Below, piece after piece: positions 17,332-26,116 of a stretch of DNA of 64,000 bases. The notes beneath the pieces are model-generated. The model saw nothing but the letters and a program-made list of their open reading frames with translations, was not told where the DNA came from and did not search any database. The DNA comes from JAFAMB01 sp963775805 (GTDB lineage Bacteria; Verrucomicrobiota; Verrucomicrobiia; Chthoniobacterales; JAFAMB01), in NCBI GenBank assembly GCA_963775805.1, contig CAVZKG010000001.1, forward strand, positions 434,001-498,000, written 5' to 3'. The position numbers and the translations under genes are program-made. The stretch's first letter is position 1. Each line of letters begins with the position of its first letter.

Positions 17332-18615
17332 ATGCGATTTCCATTGGCACTAACGATGAAAATAGCAGGTCACCTGCTGCAGCAGAAGCTGCGGGGTGCG
17401 AAGCGCTTCGCAACGGTCCTCCAACTGGAGCCGTTACACACCTGCAATCTGACCTGCACGGGTTGTGGCAGAATTCGGGAATACTCCACCTCGTTGAAGG
17501 ATGTCATGCCTCTGGAGGATTGTCTCCAGTCCGCGATTGAATGCAATGCACCTATGGTGTCGATTTGCGGAGGAGAGCCTCTTATTTACCCACAAATTGA
17601 GGCACTTGTGGAGGGATTGTTGGGTCAACACCGAATCGTGTACATCTGCACCAACGGAATGTGGATGCGGAAAAAGATGCGCGATTACCTTGCGGTCTCG
17701 TATGCTGCGCGACCGGAAGAGATTCAGCCGAAGCTGGATCTGCTTGCGGCGCAAAAGCTGGTGACACCGAAGGACCTCGAGCAAATCAAGAAAGGGCCGA
17801 AAGACCCTTCCAAACCGGTGATCGCGCCAAGCCGATGGATGTACTGGAACGTGCATCTCGATGGTCTTGAAAAAACCCACGACATCATCGTGGAAAGAGA
17901 AGGCGTGTTCCAGGAATGCGTGCTTGCAATGCGCATGGCGAAAATCCTTGGCTTCCAGGTCGCCACGAACACCACCGTGTACCGCGAAACCGATGTCAAT
18001 GAGATTGAACATCTCTTCGATTTTCTGGCCACGCTGGGGGTGGATGGCCACACAATCTCGCCCGGGTACGACTACGACTCGGCCAAAAAAGATATGGTCA
18101 AGCGGCTCGGACTCGATCCAGCAAAGTTTTTCCTGACTCGCAGGGCGACAATCGAGAAATTTTCGCGAGCGGTCCAATGGGGCAAGAAATATCCCTTATT
18201 CGGCACTCCGGTCTATTTGGAGTTCGTTGCGGGTTTGAGGGATTTGACATGTTCTGCCTGGGCGATTCCAACCAGGAATATCCAAGGGTGGAAGGCGCCT
18301 TGCTATTTCATGACCGACGGTCACTTCGGAACATTCAAAGAGCTTCAGGAAAAAGTCGATTGGAGCAAATACGGCGTGGTCGATGGCGTTGCGAAGGATC
18401 CAAGATGCGAGAATTGCATGGTCCAATGTGGTTACGAGCCCTCGGCGACGATCGGACTTCAAGGACGGCCTGGCGACACTCTGAAGAACATTTGGTTTAA
18501 CTTTGGCCCACGCCCCAGGCCGAAGACCCAGCCTGATCTCGCAATCGTGTTCAACGGGATCTCGGCGGCCGCAACTAAGCCGAAGCAGGAGGCGGCGGTT
18601 GTTGCGCGTTGCTAA
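17332..18615 (+). CDS. hpnH: Adenosyl-hopene transferase, radical SAM (HpnH)
   Basis: 427 aa. Radical SAM enzyme that joins a 5'-deoxyadenosyl group to diploptene, the first step towards C35 extended hopanoids. The cluster-binding CNLTCTGC lies at Cys38, Cys42 and Cys45; GGEPLIYP follows. The N-terminus (MKIAGHLLQQKLRGAKRF) aligns with other HpnH proteins, supporting the start at 17332. Compared with proteobacterial HpnH (about 340-380 aa) there is a charged insertion of roughly 40 residues at about 118-165 (EEIQPKLDLLAAQKLV region) just before WNVHLDGLEKTHD, plus a C-terminal tail. The next gene is squalene-hopene cyclase, which makes the substrate. Confidence 0.9.
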   Translation: MRFPLALTMKIAGHLLQQKLRGAKRFATVLQLEPLHTCNLTCTGCGRIREYSTSLKDVMPLEDCLQSAIECNAPMVSICGGEPLIYPQIEALVEGLLGQHRIVYICTNGMWMRKKMRDYLAVSYAARPEEIQPKLDLLAAQKLVTPKDLEQIKKGPKDPSKPVIAPSRWMYWNVHLDGLEKTHDIIVEREGVFQECVLAMRMAKILGFQVATNTTVYRETDVNEIEHLFDFLATLGVDGHTISPGYDYDSAKKDMVKRLGLDPAKFFLTRRATIEKFSRAVQWGKKYPLFGTPVYLEFVAGLRDLTCSAWAIPTRNIQGWKAPCYFMTDGHFGTFKELQEKVDWSKYGVVDGVAKDPRCENCMVQCGYEPSATIGLQGRPGDTLKNIWFNFGPRPRPKTQPDLAIVFNGISAAATKPKQEAAVVARC

Positions 18616-18638
18616 ATTGAATTTTCCAACGGGAGAAC

Positions 18639-20690
18639 ATGGTGAATGATCAGGAAGGAGCTCAGGAGCTCCTAAATCAGGCGATTTCGAGAGCACAACA
18701 GCATTTAGTAAATCTTCAGCACCCAGAGGGGTATTGGATCGGTGAGCTTGTTGTCGATTCGACGCTTTGTTCCGATTACGTCACGTTCATGCACTGGTCT
18801 GGGGAAGTCGACTCGGACCTCCAACAGAAATGTGTTGATCATATCCTCTCCCGGCAGTTGCCGGACGGCGGTTGGAACATTTATCACGAAGGCCCTTCTG
18901 AGGTAAACGCTTCGGTCAAAGCCTACCTTGCGTTGATTCTTGCGGGTTTCTCCAAGGAGGATCCGATTCTGGTTCAGGCTCGCGCGAAAATCCGCGAGCT
19001 GGGTGGGATTGAGAAGACCAATACGTACGCGAGACTCTATCTCGCGTTGCTCGGTCAAATCCCATGGGACGCCGTCCCAACGATCCCGGTGGAATTCCTT
19101 TTGCTCCCCCGATGGTTGCCGGTGAACCTGTACGCGGTTTCTTCCTGGACACGGGCAATGGTTGTACCGCTCGCGATCATTAATCATTACAAACCGACCC
19201 GGACTCTCGCCGCAGACCGAGGAATTTCAGAGCTTTACCTCGATCCGACGAAAGTCCCGCACCCGAAAGCAACCGGGCTGAAGCAGTTTTTTATTCTGAT
19301 CGACCGCTGCTTGAAACTGGTTGAACGGAACGGGATTTTGCCACTTCGCAAAGCGGCTTTGAACGTCGCCGAGCAATGGATGCTTGAACGAATCGGGGAT
19401 GGGTGCAGCGGTCTGGCCGCCATTTTCCCGGCGATGCTCAATTCAATGATCGCTCTGCGATGCATTGGATATCCGGTCGACCACCCAATTTACCAGAAGG
19501 CCCAGGCCGATTTTCGTGAGCTTTTCGTCGACGACGAACAGGGTTTTAGGATTCAGCCCTGTTTTTCACCGGTATGGGACACAGCGATCACACTGACGAC
19601 ACTTTCTCGGTCTGGAATCGGTCCCAGCCATCCAGCGGTCAGCAAAGCAGTGGATTGGCTATTATCGCAGGAAGTGCGAATCCCGGGCGATTGGGTGGTA
19701 AACAATCCAGACCCAGAACCGACCGGCTGGTGTTTTGAGTTTAACAACCCGTTCAGCCCGGATGTCGACGACACGGCGATGGTCCTGCTCGCATTGCACA
19801 CCGCGGAGTACAAAGCAGATCCAGCACTCTACGATCGCGTCGTCAGTTGGCTGCTTAGTTTTCAAAATCGAGATGGCGGCTGGGCGGCGTTTGACAAGGA
19901 TGTTCAGAATCCGCTCCTCGAGAATGTTCCATTTGCGGACCACAACGCGATCCTGGATCCGAGTTGTTGCGACGTCACGGCGCGGGTAGTGGAAATCCTC
20001 GGATTTCTTGGATTTCGTCCGACTCACCTCGCGATTGGTCGAGCAATCAAATTCCTGAAAGAACAACAGGAGCACGACGGGGCCTGGTATGGCCGCTGGG
20101 GTGTAAATTATATTTACGGCACCTCGCAAGTGTTGCGGGGACTCCGGGCAATTGGTCTGGATATGGACGAGCCTTGGATCCAGCGCGGACGGGATTGGCT
20201 CGAGGCCTGCCAGAACGAGGATGGTGGCTGGGGCGAATCGGTGGCTTCGTATGACGACCCAAGCTTGCGCGGCAAGGGAACAAGCACACCCTCACAGAGC
20301 GCGTGGGCCGTTCTCGGTCTCTGCGCTTTTCCATCTCTGAATCGAGCCAGCGTCGACCGCGGTGTCAATTATCTCACCGCAACGCAAAATCCGGATGGTT
20401 CCTGGAGCGAGACGCTGATCACCGGGACCGGATTTCCACGGGTGTTCTATCTGAAGTACGATATGTACAGGAACAATTGGCCGCTCATGGCGTTGGCCCG
20501 GTACGCGTCTGCGAATTCCGCTTATCGAGCCGGAACGGAGCAAAATCTCGAAACGGTGGAAAGCGCGAATCGGAGATCTCTGTTACAGCGGACGCAGGAA
20601 ACAGCTTTCCCTTCTTTGATCTCGAGCTTCGCGTCACTCCCGCTTTTTGTGTTGCTTAAAGATCTTTTGACGAAGCTCAATCATGGATAA
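18639..20690 (+). CDS. shc: Squalene-hopene cyclase
   Basis: 683 aa, typical for the family. Monotopic membrane enzyme that folds squalene into hopene/hopanol. The catalytic DxDD motif is DVDD at residues 375-378, and several QW repeats are visible (for example QNRDGGWAAFDKD, QNEDGGWGESVASY, QNPDGSWSE). A GGGAG ribosome-binding site sits just before ATG 18639, 23 bp after hpnH. Together with hpnH this shows the organism can make hopene and at least adenosylhopane-type lipids that stiffen the outer membrane; other hpn genes are not in the window. The end overlaps serA by 8 bp. Confidence 0.95.
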   Translation: MVNDQEGAQELLNQAISRAQQHLVNLQHPEGYWIGELVVDSTLCSDYVTFMHWSGEVDSDLQQKCVDHILSRQLPDGGWNIYHEGPSEVNASVKAYLALILAGFSKEDPILVQARAKIRELGGIEKTNTYARLYLALLGQIPWDAVPTIPVEFLLLPRWLPVNLYAVSSWTRAMVVPLAIINHYKPTRTLAADRGISELYLDPTKVPHPKATGLKQFFILIDRCLKLVERNGILPLRKAALNVAEQWMLERIGDGCSGLAAIFPAMLNSMIALRCIGYPVDHPIYQKAQADFRELFVDDEQGFRIQPCFSPVWDTAITLTTLSRSGIGPSHPAVSKAVDWLLSQEVRIPGDWVVNNPDPEPTGWCFEFNNPFSPDVDDTAMVLLALHTAEYKADPALYDRVVSWLLSFQNRDGGWAAFDKDVQNPLLENVPFADHNAILDPSCCDVTARVVEILGFLGFRPTHLAIGRAIKFLKEQQEHDGAWYGRWGVNYIYGTSQVLRGLRAIGLDMDEPWIQRGRDWLEACQNEDGGWGESVASYDDPSLRGKGTSTPSQSAWAVLGLCAFPSLNRASVDRGVNYLTATQNPDGSWSETLITGTGFPRVFYLKYDMYRNNWPLMALARYASANSAYRAGTEQNLETVESANRRSLLQRTQETAFPSLISSFASLPLFVLLKDLLTKLNHG

Positions 20691-22275
20691 ACCCAGAGTC
20701 CTGGTGGCAGATTCGATCTCGTCCAAAGGGATCGAACTGTTAGCAGCAGGCGAACAATTGCTCGTCGACGTCAAGACGGGTCTCAAAGAAAAAGAACTAA
20801 TCTCGATAGCGGCCGACTACAGCGCGCTGGTGGTGCGCTCTCAAACAAAGGTCACTGCAAACGTGATCGACGCGGCGAAGCGCTTAAAGGCCGTAGGACG
20901 CGCGGGCGTGGGAGTTGACAATGTCGACGTCGAGGCTGCGACCCGTCGAGGCGTTATCGTCATGAACACGCCGAGTGGAAACACTGTCTCCACCGCCGAA
21001 CACGCATTTTCGTTGCTCGTATCGATCGCCCGGAACATTCCACAGGCGCACCTTAGCGTGAAGGAAGGCAAATGGGATCGCAAGAGCTTCGAAGGCGTCG
21101 AACTCCAGGGTAAGACAATCGGTATATTCGGGATGGGACGCATCGGAACAGAAATAGCCCGACGCGCAATCGCGTTCGGAATGCGGCCGGTTGCTTACGA
21201 TCCATATCTTTCTCCCAGTCGCGCCCGGTCGCTTCAGGTGGAACTCTTTGAAGATCTCGACGAAGTCCTGGCACGAGCGGATTTCTTGACAATGCACATG
21301 CCGCTGACGCCCGAAACCAAGCACCTGATCAACGCTGAGCGCATCGCGAAGATGAAGCAAGGCGTCAGGATCGTGAATTGCGCCCGAGGCGGGCTGATCG
21401 ATGAGCAGGCTCTTTACGAAGGATTGAAATCCGGACAGGTTGCGGCTGCCGCATTGGATGTCTACGAAACGGAACCGCCGCCTGCAGACTATCCCTTGCG
21501 AACTCTCTCGAATATCGTTTTCACGCCGCACCTTGGTGCATCGACTGCCGAGGCGCAAGAAAGCGTCGGCATCGAAATTGCCGAGGCGATCCGATCTGTC
21601 TTGCTCGAAGGGGTCATCCGTAATGCTGTTAACGTCCCAAACATTGACGCCAAGACTCTTTCTGTGATCGCGCCTTATCTTAGCTTTGGCGAAACACTGG
21701 GCCGGTTTTTACGCCAGATCGCGCCGAAGCGCACCGAATCGCTCTCCATCAACTACAGCGGCAAGGTCAACGAGTTTGAAACCAGCCCGATTTCCCGTTC
21801 GATTCTGAAGGGATTTCTGGAAGAAGCCGGCGGCGGGGATGTCAATCCTGTCAACGCGGCGTCCTTCGCGCAGACGCTCGGCTTGAAAACCATCGAATCC
21901 AAAGAGTCCGCCGCGGGAGAATTTACGGACCTCGTCGACCTGCAAGCGACAGGCCAGGGCGAGACTGTTTCCGTTGCAGGGACTTTTATCGGAGCGTCCC
22001 CACGAATTGTCCGGATCAACGGCCGCCATGTTGAGGCACGATCAATCGGCGTTCTGCTGCTGTTGGAAAACAATGACGTCCCGGGCATCGTCGGACAGAT
22101 TGGGACGGTGCTGGGCGAGCACTCGGTCAACATCGCCAATATGTCCTTAAGCAGAGATCATCGTGGTGGCGAAGTGCTGACGGTGTTGAATCTGGATTCC
22201 GCACCCGACGAGAAGATCCTCGGAGCGATTCTCGCAAACGCGAACATCAAGACCGCAAAGGTCGTCAAGCTATAG
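20683..22275 (+). CDS. serA: D-3-phosphoglycerate dehydrogenase
   Basis: 530 aa, the long (type I) form: an N-terminal substrate domain, Rossmann domain (GKTIGIFGMGRIGTEIARRA), active-site NCARGGLIDEQAL and TPHLGASTAEAQ with the catalytic His, then an intervening ASB domain (about residues 315-450) and a C-terminal ACT domain (LLLLENNDVPGIVGQIGTVL) for serine feedback. Catalyses the first committed step of serine synthesis from 3-phosphoglycerate. The ATG overlaps the 3' end of shc by 8 bp, so the two are translated from one message; the pathways are not obviously linked. Confidence 0.93.
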   Translation: MDKPRVLVADSISSKGIELLAAGEQLLVDVKTGLKEKELISIAADYSALVVRSQTKVTANVIDAAKRLKAVGRAGVGVDNVDVEAATRRGVIVMNTPSGNTVSTAEHAFSLLVSIARNIPQAHLSVKEGKWDRKSFEGVELQGKTIGIFGMGRIGTEIARRAIAFGMRPVAYDPYLSPSRARSLQVELFEDLDEVLARADFLTMHMPLTPETKHLINAERIAKMKQGVRIVNCARGGLIDEQALYEGLKSGQVAAAALDVYETEPPPADYPLRTLSNIVFTPHLGASTAEAQESVGIEIAEAIRSVLLEGVIRNAVNVPNIDAKTLSVIAPYLSFGETLGRFLRQIAPKRTESLSINYSGKVNEFETSPISRSILKGFLEEAGGGDVNPVNAASFAQTLGLKTIESKESAAGEFTDLVDLQATGQGETVSVAGTFIGASPRIVRINGRHVEARSIGVLLLLENNDVPGIVGQIGTVLGEHSVNIANMSLSRDHRGGEVLTVLNLDSAPDEKILGAILANANIKTAKVVKL

Positions 22276-22644
22276 CCTCTACCAGCGATATCTTAGATAG
22301 TAGTTAGCTAAATTTCTGCTGATAGCCTGTTGGAGATAGTGAATGGAGAGCTTCCAGACTTATCTCTAGGACATTCTATGATTGCCCGAAGCTAATAGAA
22401 CTAGGAATTATGATTTCTATAAAGAATTAGAATTGAAATTGATAATTTCGAGTTTCGGATTTCGACGACAGCCGAATCTTCTTTTTCCGCATCGCGAGTA
22501 AAAGCTTTCGCTCCGGTAAACCGCTTCCCAAGCGGCTTGCTACGGATGAACACTCGCAACTCCGAATTTTTTAGGAGTAGTGAGAGCTGTTCAGGCTAAA
22601 GAACTTGCAGCCTATCCCCAAAGATGAGTGACGGGCTTTCTTAT
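22276..22644. other. A+T-rich non-coding spacer between convergent serA and ald
   Basis: About 369 bp between two genes that face each other. The first half is noticeably A+T rich (around 22380-22450). The second half carries hairpin repeat copy B (22518-22548). No obvious U-tract terminator was found for either gene. Confidence 0.5.
22518..22548. repeat. Short dispersed hairpin repeat, copy B
   Basis: AAACCGCTT-CCC-AAGCGGCTT (9-bp stem, one mismatch) followed by GCTACGGATG; shares the exact 20-mer CAAGCGGCTTGCTACGGATG with copy A 9 kb away. Lies between the ends of convergent genes, where it could also act as a transcript end. Confidence 0.85.
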
Positions 22645-23739
22645 TCAGATCTCACTGAATGGAAGCCCGTGAGCTTCCGCGACGGCTTTGTTCGTCACGG
22701 CGCCTTGCTTCACATTAATCCCAGTCGCCAGCCGTGGCTCCTTCTTGATCGCTCCTTCCACGCCTCCCTCCGCAAGGTACTCCACGAAACGCGCCGTCAC
22801 GTTCGTTAATGCCTGAGTCGCCGTCCTGGCGTAAGCGCCTGGCATATTCGCAACGCAATAGTGTGTGATCCCCTCCTCCACGTACACGGGATCATGGTGC
22901 GTCGTCGGACGCGAGGTTTCACAGCAACCACCCTGATCAATCGCGATGTCGACCAGTACGCTGCCGGGTTTTAGCAAGCTCAGCATCGACCGGGTAATGA
23001 GTCGAGGCGCTCTAGCGCCAGGTACGAGCACCGCACCGATCAGAAGATCGGTACTTGGCAGCATTTCGAGCAGATGCGCTTCGCTTGAGTAGAGGGTGTG
23101 CGCTGCGTGCATCGTAATGTCGAGAAAACGCATCCGTTCAAAATCGACTTCGAGAATCGTCACGTTCGCTCCAAGACCAGCCGCCATTCGAGCTGCATTG
23201 ACGCCTGAACTTCCTCCTCCAATGACGAGAACGTTTCCGGGAAGAACCCCAGGGACCCCGCCAAGGAGCACTCCCTTTCCGCCGCTGTGCTTGGCCAGGA
23301 AATAGCCCCCCACAATGATCGACATGCGTCCGGCAATCTCACTCATCGGCTCCAGTAGAGGGAGACGACGGTTGATTTCGACCGTCTCATAGGCGATCGC
23401 CGTAACACCGGATTTCATCAAAGCCTCCGTCAACGCCTTGTTGGCAGCTAAGTGCAGATAGGTAAACAGGATGTGACCCGGTCGCAAGAGTTCATACTCG
23501 ACAGGCAACGGCTCTTTGACCTTCACAATCAACTCGCCGTTTTGGAAGACCTCAGCATGGCTGTTCGACATAATCGCACCCGCCTGCTCGTACTCCTCGT
23601 CCGGATAGCCCGCACCGGCACCGGCATCGCGCTCAACAAAAACGTGGTGCCCCAGTTTTGTAAGCAGGTAAATGAGCGATGGCAAAACCGCCACTCTGTT
23701 CTCCTGCTCCTTGATTTCCTTTGGTACCCCTACCTTCAT
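22645..23739 (-). CDS. ald: Alanine dehydrogenase
   Basis: 364 aa. NAD-dependent interconversion of L-alanine with pyruvate and ammonium. Family features: MKVGVPKEIKEQENRVAVLP at the start, the substrate-binding KVKEPLPVEY, HLAANKALTEALM with the catalytic His, and the Rossmann segment VLVIGGGSSGVNAARMAAG. DIAIDQGGC and the nearby FETSRPTTH-like segment are also conserved. Length matches the hexameric bacterial enzymes (about 370 aa). Single gene; upstream lies an inverted-repeat spacer and the algH-like gene in the same direction. Confidence 0.93.
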   Translation of the reverse strand: MKVGVPKEIKEQENRVAVLPSLIYLLTKLGHHVFVERDAGAGAGYPDEEYEQAGAIMSNSHAEVFQNGELIVKVKEPLPVEYELLRPGHILFTYLHLAANKALTEALMKSGVTAIAYETVEINRRLPLLEPMSEIAGRMSIIVGGYFLAKHSGGKGVLLGGVPGVLPGNVLVIGGGSSGVNAARMAAGLGANVTILEVDFERMRFLDITMHAAHTLYSSEAHLLEMLPSTDLLIGAVLVPGARAPRLITRSMLSLLKPGSVLVDIAIDQGGCCETSRPTTHHDPVYVEEGITHYCVANMPGAYARTATQALTNVTARFVEYLAEGGVEGAIKKEPRLATGINVKQGAVTNKAVAEAHGLPFSEI

Positions 23740-23746
23740 AGTTCTC

Positions 23747-23874
23747 GGAGGAAGTTATCAGTGTCAGTTGCCAGTTGTCAGTGTTCTTGATTAGTTGGCA
23801 GTGCCGGTGGTGGGATGTCAATAAAGAGCAACCTAATTAGGTAATTCTGACAACTGACACTGGCAACTTCCTCC
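23747..23874. repeat. Inverted repeat with 27-nt arms
   Basis: Left arm 23747-23773 begins GGAGGAAGTTATCAGTGTC; right arm 23848-23874 is its reverse complement with 24 of 27 positions matching. The loop (about 74 nt) and the 23775-23890 flanks hold further CAGTTGTCAGT/ACTGACAACT units. It fills the spacer between algH-like and ald genes and covers the ald upstream region. Confidence 0.8.
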
Positions 23875-23893
23875 GACAACTGACAACTTCTTC

Positions 23894-24454
23894 CTAATTC
23901 AGCGTCGGATCATCGGGTGCGAGCGCGAGCAAATGGTATGCTGGCCCCAGCGACTTCATCAGGCCGAACCAGGTCTCGTCATTTGAGGTGCTGTCGACGA
24001 CTGACTCGGTGGCCGGCTGAACGATCCATGCACTCTGTTGCAGTTCAGACTCAAGTTGTCCGCCAACCCAACCTGCATAGCCGACAAATGCTCGGATCCG
24101 CTTGCAACCTTCGCCCGCTTCGGACTTCACCTGGTCCATCGACAATTGCGAATGAAACGTGATTTTGGCTTCGCCGGCCGGCCAGCCAAATGAAACAAGA
24201 GTCAGCTCTTGCGGGCCGACCGGTCCGCCCAGATACACAGGAATCTCGCCAAGTCCTTCAAGATCTCTGTCCGGGAGGAAATCGACCAGGTTTTTGTTCG
24301 TAGGACGATTCAAAACCAAGCCATGCGCCCCCTGCTGCGCATCGTGCGCGGAAAGGAACAAAACCGTCTTGCGAAAATTCGAGTCGCGAAGACTCGGATG
24401 CGCAACCAAGAGCTGTCCGGTCAGATTTGGAGATTCACTACCAGATCGGCGCAT
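23894..24454 (-). CDS. YqgE/AlgH family protein
   Basis: 186 aa cytosolic protein of the UPF0301 family. Typical features: LTGQLLVAHPSLRDSNFRKT, VLFLSAHDAQQGAHGLVLNR (N-terminal signature), VYLGGPVGPQEL, and FVGYAGWVGGQLESELQQSA with the conserved GYxGWxxGQLExE pattern. Despite the AlgH name the biochemical role is unknown. It is a single gene; the thiG gene starts 64 bp away on the opposite strand, so the two share a short divergent promoter region. Confidence 0.9.
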   Translation of the reverse strand: MRRSGSESPNLTGQLLVAHPSLRDSNFRKTVLFLSAHDAQQGAHGLVLNRPTNKNLVDFLPDRDLEGLGEIPVYLGGPVGPQELTLVSFGWPAGEAKITFHSQLSMDQVKSEAGEGCKRIRAFVGYAGWVGGQLESELQQSAWIVQPATESVVDSTSNDETWFGLMKSLGPAYHLLALAPDDPTLN

Positions 24455-24518
24455 CTTTGAATCTAGGAAGCGATTACTTGCTGTTCAAGGACGGAGTCAT
24501 TAATTGTCCTAAGGACCT

Positions 24519-25316
24519 ATGCACAGCCAACCGCCAAAACTGGAAATTGCGGATCGCGCATTTGACTCTCGGCTTTTACTCGGCACAGGGAAATTTGCAA
24601 GTAACCGGGTGATGAAAACCGCTTTGGAGGCGAGCGGAACACAGATCGTTACGGTTGCATTGCGTCGTGCAGATCTGTCCGGTAAACACGATCCGTTCGC
24701 GGATATCCTGGACTATATTGACTCTAGCCGATACCTCCTGCTGCCAAATACCAGTGGCGCGATGACCGCAGAGGAAGCTGTGCGCATGGCCCGCCTTGCG
24801 GCCTCAGCCGGTTTGCCTAAATGGGTGAAACTGGAAATCCATCCCGATCCACACTATCTGTTGCCGGATCCGATCGAAACTTTAAAAGCCGCTGAGCAAC
24901 TGGTGCGCGAAGGATTCGTCGTATTGCCCTACATCAACGCCGACCCTGTTTTGGCAAAGCGATTACAGGAAGTCGGAACTGCTACAGTCATGCCGCTTGG
25001 GTCGCCAATTGGCAGCAACAAAGGAATTCTTACCCGCGACCAAATCCGGATCATTATCGATCAGGCGACAGTGCCAGTGGTGGTTGATGCGGGGATTGGG
25101 GCCCCGAGCCATGCAGCGGAAGCGATGGAACTTGGTGCGGACGCAGTGTTGGTGAACACGGCAATCGCGATTGCAAAAGACCCGGAACGCATGGCGATCG
25201 CGTTTCGCCAGGCGGTCGAAGCGGGCCGCACCGCATACGAGATTGGCGCGCAACAATCGTCATCGCAAGCGGTTCCAACAAGTCCTCTTGCCGCATATTT
25301 TACGCATTCTCCGTGA
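24519..25316 (+). CDS. thiG: Thiazole synthase
   Basis: 265 aa. Condenses deoxyxylulose phosphate, dehydroglycine and ThiS thiocarboxylate into the thiazole half of thiamine. Recognised by FDSRLLLGTGKFASNRVM, ALRRADL, VKLEIHPDPHYLLPD (Schiff-base Lys region), VLPYINADPVLAKRL, and the phosphate-binding VVVDAGIGAPSHAAEAMELG. No thiS, thiH/thiO or thiF is adjacent and no TPP riboswitch (CTGAGA core) was found in the 64-bp upstream spacer. The last codons overlap the next gene (GTGA). Confidence 0.93.
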   Translation: MHSQPPKLEIADRAFDSRLLLGTGKFASNRVMKTALEASGTQIVTVALRRADLSGKHDPFADILDYIDSSRYLLLPNTSGAMTAEEAVRMARLAASAGLPKWVKLEIHPDPHYLLPDPIETLKAAEQLVREGFVVLPYINADPVLAKRLQEVGTATVMPLGSPIGSNKGILTRDQIRIIIDQATVPVVVDAGIGAPSHAAEAMELGADAVLVNTAIAIAKDPERMAIAFRQAVEAGRTAYEIGAQQSSSQAVPTSPLAAYFTHSP

Positions 25317-26101
25317 ATATTTTAGAACTCCGTGAACTCACCGTCTGGTTCGCTCGACGCTCCATATTCCGTCGCCAAACCGTGCGCACGGTTCGCGCGG
25401 CTACCGATGTTTCGTTCTCGATCCCGGCCGGAAAGACAGTCGGTTTGGTCGGTGAAAGTGGAAGCGGCAAATCGACTATCGGGATGGCGATTCTAAAATT
25501 GGTCCCGATCACGCGAGGGACAATTCATTTCTGCGGAGCCGACGTAACGAACTTGCCGGAAAAATTGTTCAGACCCTATCGGAGGCAGATTCAGATGATA
25601 TTTCAGGACCCGTTTGGATCACTGAATCCGCGATGGACAATTATGCGAAGCCTTGCGGAACCGCTCCACGTTCATTTTCCTTACTTGAACGCCGGAGAAC
25701 GAAAGGCAAAGGCAGCAATGCTCTTGAATAAGGTCGGTTTGAATCCGGATCACCTGGAAAGGTTTCCACACGAATTCAGCGGTGGACAACGGCAGCGGAT
25801 TGGGATAGCCCGTGCTCTGGCTGTAGAACCGGCTCTGATCGTTTGCGACGAGGCGGTCAGCGCCCTTGATGTAAGCGTTCAAGCCCAAATCGTGAATCTC
25901 CTCTCGGATCTGCAGGAAGAATTAGGTATTGCGTACCTTTTCATTGGCCATGACCTCGCGGTCGTCGAGCACATCAGCGAAGAGATCGTTGTTCTGAGCC
26001 GCGGCGAAGTGGTCGAAGCGGGGCCGGCGGAAGTTATCTGCCGCGAACCGCAGCATGAATACACGCGAAACTTGCTCGCCAGCGTACCGAATCTCGATTA
26101 G
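25313..26101 (+). CDS. Oligopeptide-type ABC transporter ATP-binding protein (OppF/DppF-like)
   Basis: 262 aa starting at GTG 25313, overlapping the thiG stop. Walker A GESGSGKST, IFQDPFGSLNPR (Q-loop of the Opp/Dpp class), signature FSGGQRQRIGIARALAVEP, Walker B LIVCDEAVSALD, and H-loop FIGHDLAVVEHIS. The C-terminal zinc-free oligopeptide domain is trimmed, ending at HEYTRNLLASVPNLD. No cognate permease or peptide-binding protein is nearby, and the overlap with thiG implies co-translation with an unrelated enzyme. It may serve a transporter encoded elsewhere. Confidence 0.88.
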   Translation: MNILELRELTVWFARRSIFRRQTVRTVRAATDVSFSIPAGKTVGLVGESGSGKSTIGMAILKLVPITRGTIHFCGADVTNLPEKLFRPYRRQIQMIFQDPFGSLNPRWTIMRSLAEPLHVHFPYLNAGERKAKAAMLLNKVGLNPDHLERFPHEFSGGQRQRIGIARALAVEPALIVCDEAVSALDVSVQAQIVNLLSDLQEELGIAYLFIGHDLAVVEHISEEIVVLSRGEVVEAGPAEVICREPQHEYTRNLLASVPNLD

Positions 26102-26116
26102 TAAAACTCGAAGCTT

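Noticed and set aside
24455..24518. TPP riboswitch upstream of thiG
   Set aside because: Spacer is only 64 bp and lacks the conserved CTGAGA core.
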